Shown: piece by piece, positions 34,101 to 46,526 of the stretch
Numbering within the stretch: the stretch's first letter is position 1
How the letters are laid out: each line of letters begins with the position of its first letter
Source of the DNA: Moringa oleifera
Taxonomy: Eukaryota; Streptophyta; Magnoliopsida; Brassicales; Moringaceae
Assembly (NCBI GenBank): GCA_021397835.1
Contig: JAJFZO010000344.1
Span: forward strand, 7,378,001-7,442,000
Reading direction: 5' to 3'
Length of the DNA: 64,000 nt
Notes under the pieces: model-generated
Told to the model about the DNA's origin: nothing
Database searches by the model: none
Seen by the model: the letters and a program-made list of their open reading frames with translations, nothing else
Translations under genes and position numbers: made by a program

Positions 34101-36135
34101 TATCTTGAAGGTAAAACTTTTCCATTTTCATTTGCACGCATTCTAATATATCAACTCTTTGTCATGTGTTCTGCAAATAATTGATTGAAGCGATACCATA
34201 AGGGTCCCTTGGTCAATGTAAGTTGAACATGACCTTTACTATGAACAGGTTTGAATGTTGAACATTCATGTTAGAAGTATTCAAAAGGTCAAGATATTAA
34301 AGGTTTTGTTTGATGATGTTTCTGTCTTTGAAGTTTAACTTGAGGCTGGAGAAAATCAAATCCATGAATCACATTGCCATGACTAAAAACAGTTGAACCA
34401 GAACTCTGGTTCATAGTAGTTTGGGTTCTGATGGATGCAGCGGAAAAAGCATGTTTCAGAAACAGCAACTTGAACCAGTTATGCTTGCTTGGCATCCTGT
34501 TTGTTGATTGTGCTGCATCATGGGAATACAGGATATAGTGGTTTTTATTCCGTCTTCACTGGATCAAATTTGGTAAGACTCAAGCATAGGTTACCGACCA
34601 ATCCTACTATACTTAGGCTTATTAAAATGATAAAGTGAGGTATCTTTATCTAATCCCAGAGGAATATTTAGGGAAAACATGATAGTCAACAGCTTATCAC
34701 ATCTGCAGCAGGATTAATCAAATCATTGAGAACTGTAGAGATAAGAGAAATCTGTGAGAGATGGCATTGGTTGCTGGCTTTTTAATCCATCAAACTGACT
34801 TTGGACTCTGACACATAGTTTTTATGCCCGGTGAAAGTGTAAGATTTACATTGATTCTTCGAGTAATTGTTGTTCATCAACCAGCTGATGATCTTGGGAT
34901 CTTAAATTTTGAACTACTACATTATCCATAGGGTCACTATAAGCTAGATGGATCATTGCCCTGATGGTTTGTATAGTGTAATTTATATCTGTCTTCTGCT
35001 CCCCTGTCAAAAAGATGTGTAATATACTGAGAAATTTGTAGATATCCATCTCTCTTCCTCACCCGTGATCTGAACTTTAGCGGTAGAACCCGTGAAAAAG
35101 TTGTAGTCCCTGCCCCCGGGGATCTTATACTTTCTCTTCCTCCCTTGATTATTACATGATGTGATTATGACATGAACAAAAGCATTTTGTCATTTTATGG
35201 CATTTAGGCATATCCAGGCTCAGCCATTTCATTTGGTTTAGTGAAGAACATGTACTAACAGATGCTCTATAGTTTTAACGTTGCTCCCCGTGCGATCAGG
35301 ACATTCTATTTAGTGCAGCCACTGCACCACTCTCTGTTTGTAGACTCTATTTCAAGATTGTATATCTGAGAAGCTGGTGTCATGTGTAGAAGAAAACCCA
35401 TTTGAGCTCTGGTTTAGATTATGTAATTCTGAGTTGAACTTCACCTAAAGGTACCCCACTTGCTCCTACTTATCTGGAAAGCAACTGCTAGAAAGCTGGC
35501 ACAAGAAGCTGTCAAAGTAGTCAGCTTAGCAACGCAATCCAATTTTGCTGCCACTGAATCTGAAATCCTTCCATGTAAACTCAACGGCTTACACCCATGT
35601 CCTTTCTATATTTGCCTTCTTTGATTGCAGAAGATACAAAATCAATCTCCACATTCAATTGTAATCCTTCAGGGCCAGCTCTCATAGCACGTGACGGCAC
35701 TTTTTCTTTCAATTTCCTTCTCTTATATATATGACATGACATGTTTGATGGAACCCTCTTGCAGACAGCTTCGCCATCCATGTGGAAGTGAACTACACAG
35801 CATGCATCCCTGTCAATGGTGGGTCTGATGAAAGCTTGAAAGCCCTCACTTGAGGATCCAAAATACATAAAATATGGGTACTAAAGCTAAAGATGACTGC
35901 AACTTTGCTTGTTCAAATTCCACTTTAACACTTTATTTTTCGGTAGGGTTAATGATTTCAGCCATTTTCAGTTTAAGGTATTTTATAGGAAGTGCGTTAG
36001 CTTTTGGTGTGGAATATTTGTTTGGTTGGCGAGAAAAGAAAAAAAAAAAAACACGAGGGTCACATGCACAGAGACCTATTATTAAATCGAAACAGTATAA
36101 TCAGAGACGTGTAAGTGAAAAGTCATGAATTCGAT
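31195..36135. other. Long gene-poor region of ordinary base composition
   Basis: Almost 5 kb without a recognisable gene, yet not AT-rich like other spacers here. Scattered open frames of 60-136 codons (for example 32418-32711 +, 33314-33724 +, 35581-35868 -) show no family resemblance and no convincing exon structure. Around 33880-34030 there are two poly-T tracts and a poly-C tract. It could hold mS38 3' UTR/introns, a non-coding transcript, or decayed insertions. Confidence 0.45.
33883..34029. repeat. Poly-T, poly-T and poly-C tracts
   Basis: Three homopolymer tracts lie within 150 bases: T at 33883-33897, T at 33958-33975 and C at 34020-34029. The T tracts might be the reverse of poly-A tails of retroposed sequences, but no flanking target duplication was recognised. 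Confidence 0.6.
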
Positions 36136-37260
36136 TTAACTAAAGTGGGCAAGATCGGAATGTTTGTTCTTGATCTTCGAAGCAGAGATCTGCCATATCA
36201 TAATTTCACCGTCCAGGCTCCCACTGCAGATCGAAACCATGCCGTTAACCGCAGCATTGGCCGTAACGGCCACCAGCGACTTTACTGGTTTTTCATGCCC
36301 CTCAAATACTGACATACAGCAATACCTATGTTCCTTGCCGCGTCGCCAGACTCTCACCGTCCGATCAGAGGACCCACTCGCGAAGATATCATCTAGCAAG
36401 TTGATCAAGCACAGTATGGGCCCCGTATGACCACACAACGCTTCCGTGAACCCCATGTGATGTTCCTCATCTTCCTTCTCCCAGACCAAGACGGAACCGT
36501 CGCAACCGCCGGAAAACAACACAGACCCCTCGGCGTTCAATGCAAGCGCATTTACCGTCAATTTGTGCTTCTCTAACTTCGCCACCAGATTGTGCTTCTT
36601 CTCCCCATCAGCTCTCTCCCAGACCTTAATGCAGCCATCAGCAGAACCCGTATAGACTGTTCCAGTTTCAGAGACGGCCATTGTGTTTATAGCATCGTCA
36701 TGAGCTTTAGCAGACTCCAAACACTTGTGGTCCTTCGTGTTCCATATCTTAAGACTCTTGTCCCAAGAAACGGAATACAGTAACCCATGGTTGACGACCA
36801 AACACGACACCGTATCCCAGTGTTCGATCCACAGCCGCTTCTTGTGCCGCCTGACCGTGACGTAGTTCTTCGGCAACATGAAATGAAGAACACGGTCTTT
36901 CACAGTAGGCATCGTGGAGACAAGCTTGTGCTTTTTACACGGTTCCATCAGCCAAACCCTAATCTTGCAGTCCTGATGAGCAGTGAAGATCTTCATGTCG
37001 TCGAACGCAATCGACTTCACAAACCCAGAAGTGGAATCATCGTTGAATCTATCTACCTGCGTATAGTTAGATAAATCATAGACATTGATTTCGTTGAGGG
37101 AAGCGACGTAGAGGAGGTCGTTGTGGACTGCGAGGCAGCTGATGCAGGGAGTTCCAGTCTTCAGAGTGGCAATGCAGTGATGTTTCGGAGCTAGAAGAGA
37201 GACATTGATTCGTTGAGAGACCGAACTGAGTTTATGAGTAGACATGTTCTTGTTACTCAT
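36136..37260 (-). CDS. JINGUBANG-like WD40-repeat protein
   Basis: 374 residues in one exon. About seven WD40 repeats fill the protein from residue ~30; clear ones include LLYSVSWDKSLKIWNT, TVYTGSADGCIKVWER, VLFSGGCDGSVLVWEK, IFASGSSDRTVRVWRR and ICSGSLDGEIMIWQI. The short N-terminus before the first blade, the CISCLAVHNDLLYVAS opening and the absence of other domains match the plant JINGUBANG family, whose Arabidopsis founder restrains pollen germination through jasmonate synthesis in wet conditions. As a beta-propeller it is an interaction scaffold without enzymatic residues. Met1 and Met6 are both possible starts. Subfamily function cannot be fixed from sequence. Confidence 0.85.
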   Translation of the reverse strand: MSNKNMSTHKLSSVSQRINVSLLAPKHHCIATLKTGTPCISCLAVHNDLLYVASLNEINVYDLSNYTQVDRFNDDSTSGFVKSIAFDDMKIFTAHQDCKIRVWLMEPCKKHKLVSTMPTVKDRVLHFMLPKNYVTVRRHKKRLWIEHWDTVSCLVVNHGLLYSVSWDKSLKIWNTKDHKCLESAKAHDDAINTMAVSETGTVYTGSADGCIKVWERADGEKKHNLVAKLEKHKLTVNALALNAEGSVLFSGGCDGSVLVWEKEDEEHHMGFTEALCGHTGPILCLINLLDDIFASGSSDRTVRVWRRGKEHRYCCMSVFEGHEKPVKSLVAVTANAAVNGMVSICSGSLDGEIMIWQISASKIKNKHSDLAHFS

Positions 37261-37373
37261 TGAAGTGTTTTGCCACGAGAAGCTAATAAAGATATATAGC
37301 GTTGAAACACATGTGACGAACTATGAGGAGATTAGCAACATAAAAATATAAACTAAAGTTTACGTTTTGTATC

Positions 37374-37399
37374 TATATATATATGTGTGTGTGTGTGTA
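37374..37399. repeat. (TA)n(TG)n microsatellite
   Basis: A TA dinucleotide run passes into a TG run, about 115 bases upstream of the JINGUBANG-like start codon. Confidence 0.85.
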
Positions 37400-37443
37400 C
37401 AGTGATGGTGGTAGGTCTATCATTATGAATTGAACTAAGAAGG

Positions 37444-37452
37444 ACACGTGGC
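37444..37452. promoter_or_regulatory. ABRE/G-box (ACACGTGGC) upstream of the JINGUBANG-like gene
   Basis: ACACGTGGC matches the ABA-responsive G-box type element bound by bZIP factors. It lies 184 bases upstream of the start codon of the minus-strand gene. Function is inferred from motif alone. Confidence 0.4.
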
Positions 37453-39013
37453 ATCAACCCATCAAGTTTGCCATCAGATTGATGTAATGGTGGTTATTGA
37501 TCTTGATTAATTTAAGTTGTGTTAATATTTTAAAAATATTACAACATGTATGTTATAAAATTTAATAATAAACAACTATAATAAATTTTATTTATTTATT
37601 ATTTTTATTTTAATATAATAAATATTAATACATATTTCATATATTTTTTTAAAAAAGTAATACAACTAAGAAAGGATAATTATCATTAATTTTGTAATAA
37701 GACTAAGTGATCTATTTTATTTTATTTAAATTGCTAAAGCATTGGTTTGCCATTTTATTGCAATGTGCATCAAACATCAAATAAGACCAAACCAAAAAGA
37801 GCATTTAATAAACAAAACAAAAAGTAAGTTAAGTGATCGAATTAAACTAATCATAGTCTCCTTTTTAAGACTAATTACATGTGCTAAGGTTGCCAAGTGG
37901 GTGTTCGTGGTGCATCCCATAGATTTCAAATCTTGGGATTCACCTGATACACGGACTGAGTGTTTGATTCATGCATCTTGAGCTTATTATTGCTTGCTCC
38001 GATATTTCAAATCAATAAGATTCCTCTCGTTAATTAACAAAAAGAAATTGGGTAATGTTTGGGACGTTTAATTGATTTGTGATCTAATTATTGCTGTGAG
38101 ACGTGTTGCTCTATAAATTAGTGCTCCGCATTAAGAAGTCTTGGTGAGAGTCGTTATCAAAAGTATGTCGATTTTCATGTGTATGGAATGTAGCACAATG
38201 GTATAAATTGAAGACAGCTTTATCTAATATTTTTATGGTAAGAATTTATAACGACTAACTACTCAATAATAGCGACAATCTAACAGTCTTTATAACATGG
38301 ATTTTGTTGATATTTTTAAAGTGAATATAATGACTATTAAATGTCTTATGGCTTCACACATCAAAGTATTTGGACATGTGAAAATATGTTAAAAATATAT
38401 ATTTTGTTGGTTAATACGCAAAACTGATATCTAAATGAAGAATCATGAAGCTAGATCAACTTGAATATTCGAATCACATAACTATAATATTAATCAAGTT
38501 AATTAAATTTGATTATGATTGAATAATAACGAGTACATAACTAAAATTAATAAGATCATGTCTCTATTATTAATTATATATATATATGTATAGTATAATG
38601 TTTTATGACTTTGATCTTAATTTGATTATAAAGATACCCTTATCCCCAAAAAAAAAAAAGAAAGGTAAATTAACATTGGATTCGTCCAAATTAAGAATCT
38701 AACAAATTATTTATTAATTTATTTAGATAATCATTAACAAACATAAATATTAGTAGAAAGAATAATTTAAAATATATATTAAAATTGTTTTTTAATTTCT
38801 TAAAATTTTTATAATGAATTAATAAATGTGGTGAGGAGGCTAAAAAGAGACAAGGGAACACAATGCGCAGTGTCTTGAAGTCCACCAACATGCCTCTCAT
38901 GATATTATGTGGGGAAGTCTTTGATCTTTGCAATTGTAAGCTCCAATGAGATTTGACAACTGGCTTTATTTCCTCTAGGCTTTCACATTTTCTCATATTT
39001 TTTTAATTTTTTA

Positions 39014-39039
39014 TACATATATATATATATATATATATT
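39014..39039. repeat. (AT)n microsatellite
   Basis: An almost uninterrupted AT dinucleotide run in AT-rich intergenic DNA. Confidence 0.85.
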
Positions 39040-39683
39040 TTCCCATTTTCCTAAATTAATTATCCTTTGAACCATTAATTGTACTTTCTATGATATTTAA
39101 TTGAGTTCTAATATATTAATTTTGTTGGTATTTGTACCTTCAATATATTCACTTTTTTTTTTTTTTTTACATTTTGCGTGGTAGAATTTCAATCAAATGA
39201 GATTGTTCTGTGCATGATAATAATATTATTGAAATCAAGTATATATGAATACTATATTTTGATTTTTCTTATGCGTCAATATCGTTTATTTAAAAATTTT
39301 AATCAGCACAAATTTTACTTTCTAAATTTTTATTATTTTATGAATACAAATTTAAATAAATATATAAAAAATTAAAATTGTATTTAAAAAAATGAACTTT
39401 AAAGTGTTGATGTATCTAATTGTATTTTTAATGTTTCAATTTAATTTAATGTAAATCATATTAAAATTATTATAATTAAAAATATTTAAAGTAAGTATTT
39501 TATACAATAAATATTGATTTGAAATTCTTTCAAAGTAACAAAATATACAAACAATTATTATAAAAAAATTAAATTTCTTTAAATATTGATTTCTTAAAAA
39601 AAGTTATAATGGTAATTTTTTAAAAAAATTATAGATTCAAAAATTGTTCAAATTTAAGAAAAAGACCCAAAATGATCATAGAC

Positions 39684-39685
<2 letters not shown>

Positions 39686-39723
<38 letters not shown>

Positions 39724-39724
39724 G
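39686..39724. repeat. (ATT)n microsatellite, about 13 units
   Basis: A perfect ATT trinucleotide run of about 39 bases, long enough to be polymorphic. Confidence 0.9.
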
Positions 39725-41599
39725 AGTTAATTTTCATAATAAAAATATCATTATTTTTTTATAATTATTAAAATTAAATTAAATAATTAAATTAATTTAT
39801 ATTTTAAAATTTCAATAGAAAATACGTATAGTTTAAATTTTTTATATAAATTTTAAAATATGAAAAGTTAATTAAAGTTGTAACATTTAATATAAGATTT
39901 GATAACTTGATTCATGTATCATTAATTAATATCACAATATAACTATTTAAAAACAAAAAAAAAATCATAATTTAATAGCAATTAAGAATAATATTAAAAC
40001 TAATTATTAATTCGATAATATTTAAACAAATACAAACAAAACTAAATAAACTAAAAAAAACCCATCCAATCATAATCACAGGGATAATGAAAATTCTTAT
40101 CCCTTAAACCTGAATTGAAGCCAGAAAATCAATTAAAAGCTGACAGGCATGTGGGATTAGATTTTAGATAGCTAGTCAATTATTTCGTCTCCATTCCGTG
40201 AATCAACCTCTTCATGTGGCCTTGCTTCTTAGGAAACCATCATTTTTGTGCATCTGGGTCCCACCTCATATTTCAGAAGGCTCCCCCCATCTAATCACAG
40301 CAATTAGAGCCGTTCGATTAACTAATCTCATTTTTGTTAATCACAAAGCTCGATTATTAGTTCCAAATGTGATCCCTATTATTCTTCCCATATGGACCAC
40401 ACATTCTAGTACTTCCAAATTTGGTTTTATCTAGAAATTATATAATTAGTTGGATTATTAATTAAATATATTTTAGAAAATCAAATTTGATAAAACGAAT
40501 TAGGAAAAAAAAAACGTTTTATTTTCCATATGAACATAGAGCCACGTGTATGGAAATGGGACAACCTGGAAATTAAAGACAGAGCAACACTCTTTTAAAA
40601 GTGAATTTTGCTTTCAGATCCCTAACTGTCCTTCACTGCAAATCCATCCTTGCTTTCCAAATTTTAATTTTGTACCCGACGATTTTTAAATTTCATACAA
40701 ACTAAAATGATAGACCATTTTATTGATAATATGATTTTATTGATTTTTAAAAAATAATATTTAAAAAATAAAACAATTAAAATATTAAATATTACTGAAT
40801 TCATGTTCAACTGTGAAAACTATTTTTTATACTTTGCAGTCTTATTAATTTTAAATTGTTAAAAAATTAAAAATAAAACATAAAATTATATAATAAATAT
40901 TTAATTATGCATTATTTGATACATAAAATAATATGTAGAACATTAAATCTTAAAAAAATTATTTTTATTATTGTTGTTATAAAAAAAATTATGACATTTT
41001 TTTTAAAAAAATCTATATATTGGAAACAAAACAATTGAAGATCCTCGGTCTTGTTAGTTTGTTTGTCCGTACAACGTTGCCCTAATGTTGTTAGATTGCA
41101 GGTGTCAAGGGGACAACCAAGACAAAAGCTCCCACCAAGAAAAAGCAGATGCAGGGACCTAATGGAATTAATTCCAAAATTCAGGGGCACGGAGGAAATA
41201 AGAAAAAGGCCCTTTGATGTAAATAAGCAAGATTACCATACTTAAACACGTGGGAGTGATCATGATCTCGTGGACAGAGACTTGAACCAAGTCGGTAACA
41301 ATATCACTGCCCCCCCTAAAGGAAATGTATGGGCAAGAAAAATTAACATAAAAATTTAAAATTAAAATGGAAAATTAAATTAAATAGGAAATAACAAGCG
41401 GAGCCCTGCCTGGCCTTGCTGTAGGCTCTACTGAGCAAAAAACACAAAAAGAAACATCCTCTGAAAAAAGAAGGGGAAAAAGAGAAGGAATGTTCACTCA
41501 TCATCATCTTCTTCTTCGAATCCAAAGCAACTGATTTCTAGAAAGAGAAGTCCATACGCTCAACGAGAGAGAAAGAGAGTGTTGAGTGAAGAGCAAGAG

Positions 41600-44500
41600 A
41601 TGGGTGGGGTGACTTCATCAATGGCTGCAAAGTTCGCTTTTTTCCCACCCAACCCACCTTCCTACAAACTAATTACGGACGACGCCACTGGGCTCTTGCT
41701 CATGGACCCCTTTCCTCACCGGGAAAACGTGGACGTTTTGCGGCTACCCACCCGCCGCGGCACCGAGATCGTGGCCGTCTATGTGCGCTACCCCATGGCC
41801 ACCTCCACTCTGCTTTACTCTCATGGTAATGCTGCTGATATAGGTCAGATGTACGAGCTCTTCATTGAACTGAGCATTCACTTGCGCATCAATCTCATGG
41901 GGTATGCTTCGTTTTTCTCTCTTCTGTACCCTTTTCTTCATTCTGATTATGTGTTCAACTTGCATGTTATACTGTTATGTGATGTATATGTGGTCTATGT
42001 ATGTGAGTGTGGGATTCGTTTTCTGGTCTAACGAAAGCGTTTTTGGGTAAGATTTTAGTGATTTAGCAATGCCCTGGTGGATTTATGTTGGAGGGGAAGT
42101 TCATTGTTTTTATGTGTTGTTAACGGATTCTTTTAGAGTTATGTGTAGGGTTTCTTGGAGATTAGGTGGGGAATTGGCCACTCTAGTTCAGTTTTGTCGG
42201 TGGCTTGATAGAGATTTATTATTCATGTTGATTGAGGGTAAAGGACCCTCTTTCTGGTTACCCATTTTGGCAGTGAGGCATTTCACTTGAGATCATTGAT
42301 AGATCAGCTTAAGTGAGGAATTGAATTAGATGGGCTTTTGGTATCTTAGTATGGATCTATCTTTTCTCAATTAATTTGCGTGAGGTTATCTTATAGATCC
42401 TTCTGATTATTGGTTTGATCTGGGACAGTTTTGTTTTCTTTCTCTTTGTTTCATGTCGTTTCCGTTATTGTGTTTAATTAATAACATATCTTTTTGTTGT
42501 CAATGCATTTGAACGACAGAGTTATTTAAGTTTACCTTCCCTGGTTATTGTTGTAGTCAGTACTTAGATCTGGGGTTAACCTGAAATGTATGTTTCGATG
42601 AATGAGCATCTGGAGGTTGGCAGATGTAACTGTCATCTATGAAAACAAGAGCACATAAAACGAGAACGGAAATAGGAGTTTGTTACTTTCAATTTACATT
42701 ACCCAATATACCTTCTTAGTTGTCTATGCAACTGTGAGTCATTGGATGAAGTTGCAGTCCACTCTTTTCCTCTGGTTATTGAGAACATCAACTTAAAATC
42801 ATGATGAAGTGGATGTGTTGCTGATCGTAAATCACCTCCTTTAGTAGGGGGTATGTTGCCATAGCTTGATTTACTGCCTCGAAGTTCTAAAAATCCCGTT
42901 TATGGATCTTCATGGTGCATGGAACTCTACATACTGCTCAAGTTAGATATAGAAAATATTTACAGCCATATTTTTTCATTTCCGTAGGTATGATTACTCT
43001 GGTTATGGGCAGTCATCAGGAAAGGTAACTCTTCTCTCAATCTTTGACTGTTGAATTGTGGCTGAGGCAATTGTATATAGCAGCCCTTTCTGAAGCTTAT
43101 CTCTGCTTTTCTGCAGCCCAGCGAACAAAATACTTATGCAGATATTGAAGCAGCATACAAGTGTCTTGAAGAGAACTATGGTGCTAAGCAGGAAAACATC
43201 ATCCTTTATGGTCAATCTGTTGGCAGTGGTCCTACTTTGGACCTTGCTGCTCGTTTGCCTCGACTGAGAGCTGTTGTTCTGCATAGTCCAATACTGTCAG
43301 GGTTAAGAGTCATGTATCCTGTAAAGCGCACATACTGGTTTGACATATATAAGGTAAATATTTTGTTTCCTGATCTGTTGCCTTCTGTTGAGTTTACTAC
43401 TTGAGAGTTTATAATGCACGTGCGCATATATTCCGTCTTTGAACTGATTTGACGTTGATCTTCTGCAGAACATTGACAAAATCCCATTGGTCAAGTGTCC
43501 TGTGCTAGTAATTCATGTAAGTTCTCAGAATCTCTGACTTCAGAATAAAAGATTGAACCTTTAAGTTACTAACACAGCATGTGAACATGATCCGTATGGA
43601 GCAAATAGAATGTTTCAGTGGTTTCCAGTGCATATTATAAGCCTTGCTGTGATGAATTTTGGTTGAAATTTGACCATAAGCCAATTACTTTTACACACTT
43701 TCCTTCGTTCTGAAATTTGGCATATGCTTAAAAACCTTTTGAAAAATATGGTGGGAATTTTCTTCTCATCTCAACTTCCATATCTCATTCCTCATTGCGC
43801 TTATGAAAATTTAAATCAAGTAATTTCCTGATTGACATGAAAGGGCTTTGGCTACATAACAGCATACTAGTACGGTGATCATATGCCATGTCTTGGACTT
43901 GGGATATGCCTTTATTGCAGAATGCTTCTTATGTAAACTGTAGAAAGAAAATTTTCACTTGGGATTTCAGTCAAACTGCTAAAATTTTGCCCCTTCTGGA
44001 ATGGTTGGTGTACGTGTGTCTCCTCTCGAGCTGCCCCCAGGATTGGTTGAGGTCCCGCTTAATTATCTTCTTCACTACATGGTCGCGAAATAACTTAAAG
44101 AAAATACAAACAACCATGAGATGAAGGAAAAGATGGTCATATTTATAATTTTTCAATGTCATTGCTTATTGTTTTAATGTAAGATTGAAGTCATCTCTTA
44201 CTAGAGATTCTTGTGCAGTCTGTAATACTTATCATGATATTAGATTGATTTGTTGTGGTTTGGCAATGGTGTTCTAATTCAGGGAACAGCAGATGATGTC
44301 GTCGACTGCTCTCATGGTAAGCAGCTGTGGGAATTGTGCCAAGAGAAATATGAGCCTCTGTGGCTCAAAGGTGGCAACCACTGTGATCTGGAACTCTATC
44401 CTGAATACATTAGGCATCTCAAGAAGTTCATATCAACAGTTGAGAAATCACCCCCTCGTAGAAGTAGTTGCAGGAGAAGTACAGATGGAATTGAACAGGC

Positions 44501-44774
44501 CAGACGAAGCACTGATTGTTATGAAGCTCCCAGGAAGAGCACAGACCGAAGAGAGAAACCCAGAAAAAGCACAGACAGGCCTGAAAAGCTGAAATTCCAT
44601 GAATACAAGTTTAACAACATCGAGAAGCTAGAAAAATTAAGAATGTCATTTGATCAGATGGAGAGGTCACGGAGAAGCGTGGAATACCATGAGAAATCTA
44701 GGAGAAGCATTGACCAACAGTTCGAAAGAGCACGCAGGAGTGTGGACTGGTTGGATAGAATTCGAGCTGGATAA
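41600..44774 (+). CDS. ABHD17-like alpha/beta hydrolase with basic Ser-repeat tail
   Basis: Five exons, 41600-41901, 42988-43024, 43117-43353, 43469-43516 and 44283-44774, give 371 residues. The start [17 protein letters not shown] is that of the ABHD17 (FAM108) family. The hydrolase core includes [14 protein letters not shown] (oxyanion HG), the [15 protein letters not shown] region, the nucleophile elbow GQSVGSG with Ser147, an acidic residue in GTADDVVD (near 212), and His241 in GGNHCDLE. Animal ABHD17 proteins remove palmitate from membrane proteins; the role of plant members is inferred. Beyond the core (about 260-371) lies a basic tail of repeated RRSTD/RKSTD-type units. Several long introns (41902-42987, 43517-44282) hold no recognisable element. 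A poly-T tract follows in the 3' region. Confidence 0.9.
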
Positions 44775-46526
44775 AAGCTTAGATCCATTTGTAAATTTGT
44801 GGGTTTGTTGATCTAGTTGGGACGGTGAGATTAAAGCACAAGGGAAAGATGGGAAATTTGTTTTGTTTTTTTTTTTTTTTTTAACTTATTGATTTAGAAT
44901 GTGTGTAATGGTCTTTGAAGTTGCACAAGTCAAGTCTGTGATGGATTGTAGAGTTTGATATACTGAGATTGGTTGTTTTAATTAGCTGCAACAGCTCTGA
45001 CCTCTTTGTTTCTCATCATTTAAAGGAAATGAAACCCATATTTCATACCCATATTTTCTGGTGTATTTTCGCATCTTGATGCTTGTGGTTAGCCAACTGT
45101 ATCATACATTTATTTGTTTATTTTAAGATAAAAGTTATTTTAAATTTTAAATTATATTAGGTATCTCAAAAATTGAATATTAATTTATTGAGTTAATGTA
45201 AATTATATTTTAATTTAGATTATTATAAAAAATTATTTTTTTGTTGTTGTTAAAATATTTAAAAAATTATTCAAATAAATTCTGTTTTATTTTGAATTGT
45301 TTTTTTTTCATTTTAAGCAATTTTTGATAAAACGATATATGAATTTTTAAATTTTTTTACAGTGAAAATTATTTTGAGTTCATTTTTTAATTTTTGATAC
45401 ATAAAATATAAATTTGTAAAATTTTCAGCAGTAAAAATTTAATATTTTAATATTTTAAAATTTTTTCTGATAATAATTTGAATATTTTTTAACATTTATA
45501 AAGTAATTCAAATCAAAATTATGTAGCATGAGATCTTTAATTCAATTTTTTTAATTTTTAATTTTAAAATTTTTTTAATTTAATCTAAATCAATAAATAA
45601 ATATTTAATTTGTCATTTTTTAGTATCAATATTAAATTTAACATATTAAATGAAGTTAAAATAATGTAAATATTTGTATTTTATAATTAATAATATTTGT
45701 AAGTAAAAAATTTAATTATATATTTTTATTAATAAAATTTTAATAATTGATAATCAATATTTTATTTATCACTTTCTTACATCAAAATTTTATTTATAAC
45801 AGAAAGTATAATTCAAAATTTAAATATCAATAAATTGAATAAGGAAATTAAAAATTTTGAAAATTAATTTTTTAAAAAAACCAAACTCCATCTATTTATC
45901 CATCAAAAGCTAAAAAAATTTCAAATTTTTTGAATTCTCTAATTTTGTACCTTTTTTAATTAATTTTTATAAATTAGTAGTTGATTTTACATCAGCTAAA
46001 GAACTTTTCTTTCTGTGTGCGGGTGGTTCTTTTTCTTTAAATTTCATTCTAGTAAAGCTTAAATTTTTTTCATTTATTCTCATATTTTCCTAAATTCAAT
46101 TTTTTCAAATTAAAATTTAATTTCATGGGTTTCTTCAAATCTCTTATTTATGGTATAATTCAAATTTAATAATTAAAATAATCATTTTTATTAAAAAATA
46201 TTTTTTATAAAAATAAATAACTAAATCATTCTTAAAATCATAAACCAGAAATCCCTGGAATTTCAGCTAGATTTTGAAAGTCAATAGTTTTGGTAATCAA
46301 ATCTTGCCCGAGGAAGAAAAAACTAACATGGCAAAACGTGTCGAATTTTTATTGGTTAGGTAGACTGCTACGTCTAATACTGAAGAGGATCCGCTAGAAC
46401 TCCTGATCTTCCAGGAATACCATGCTTGCCGGTCTCCCTCGATTCTACCTAAGTTGAAGAATCTCACGGGCTTCTCTCTCCCTGCGAACCCTAATTCAAG
46501 TTTCAGTCGAATCCAGTTCGATTGGC
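44775..46526. other. AT-rich intergenic region
   Basis: The hydrolase 3' UTR includes a poly-T tract at 44862-44881. 45110-46240 is very AT-rich with no genes. The last ~200 bases hold the ATG16 promoter and 5' leader. Confidence 0.55.

Larger units (their letters stand above)
37261..41599. other. Large AT-rich intergenic region with microsatellites
   Basis: No gene seen in 4.3 kb. It is strongly AT-rich from about 37500, with a short balanced island near 37830-38130 and another near 40090-40430. It contains several simple repeats, listed separately. The last ~350 bases are the upstream region and leader of the hydrolase gene. Confidence 0.55.

Noticed and set aside
35581..35868. 95-codon open frame on the minus strand (MYFGSSSEGFQAF...)
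   Set aside because: No family resemblance, no exon partners and no promoter signals that I could see; it lies in a region with several similar chance frames.
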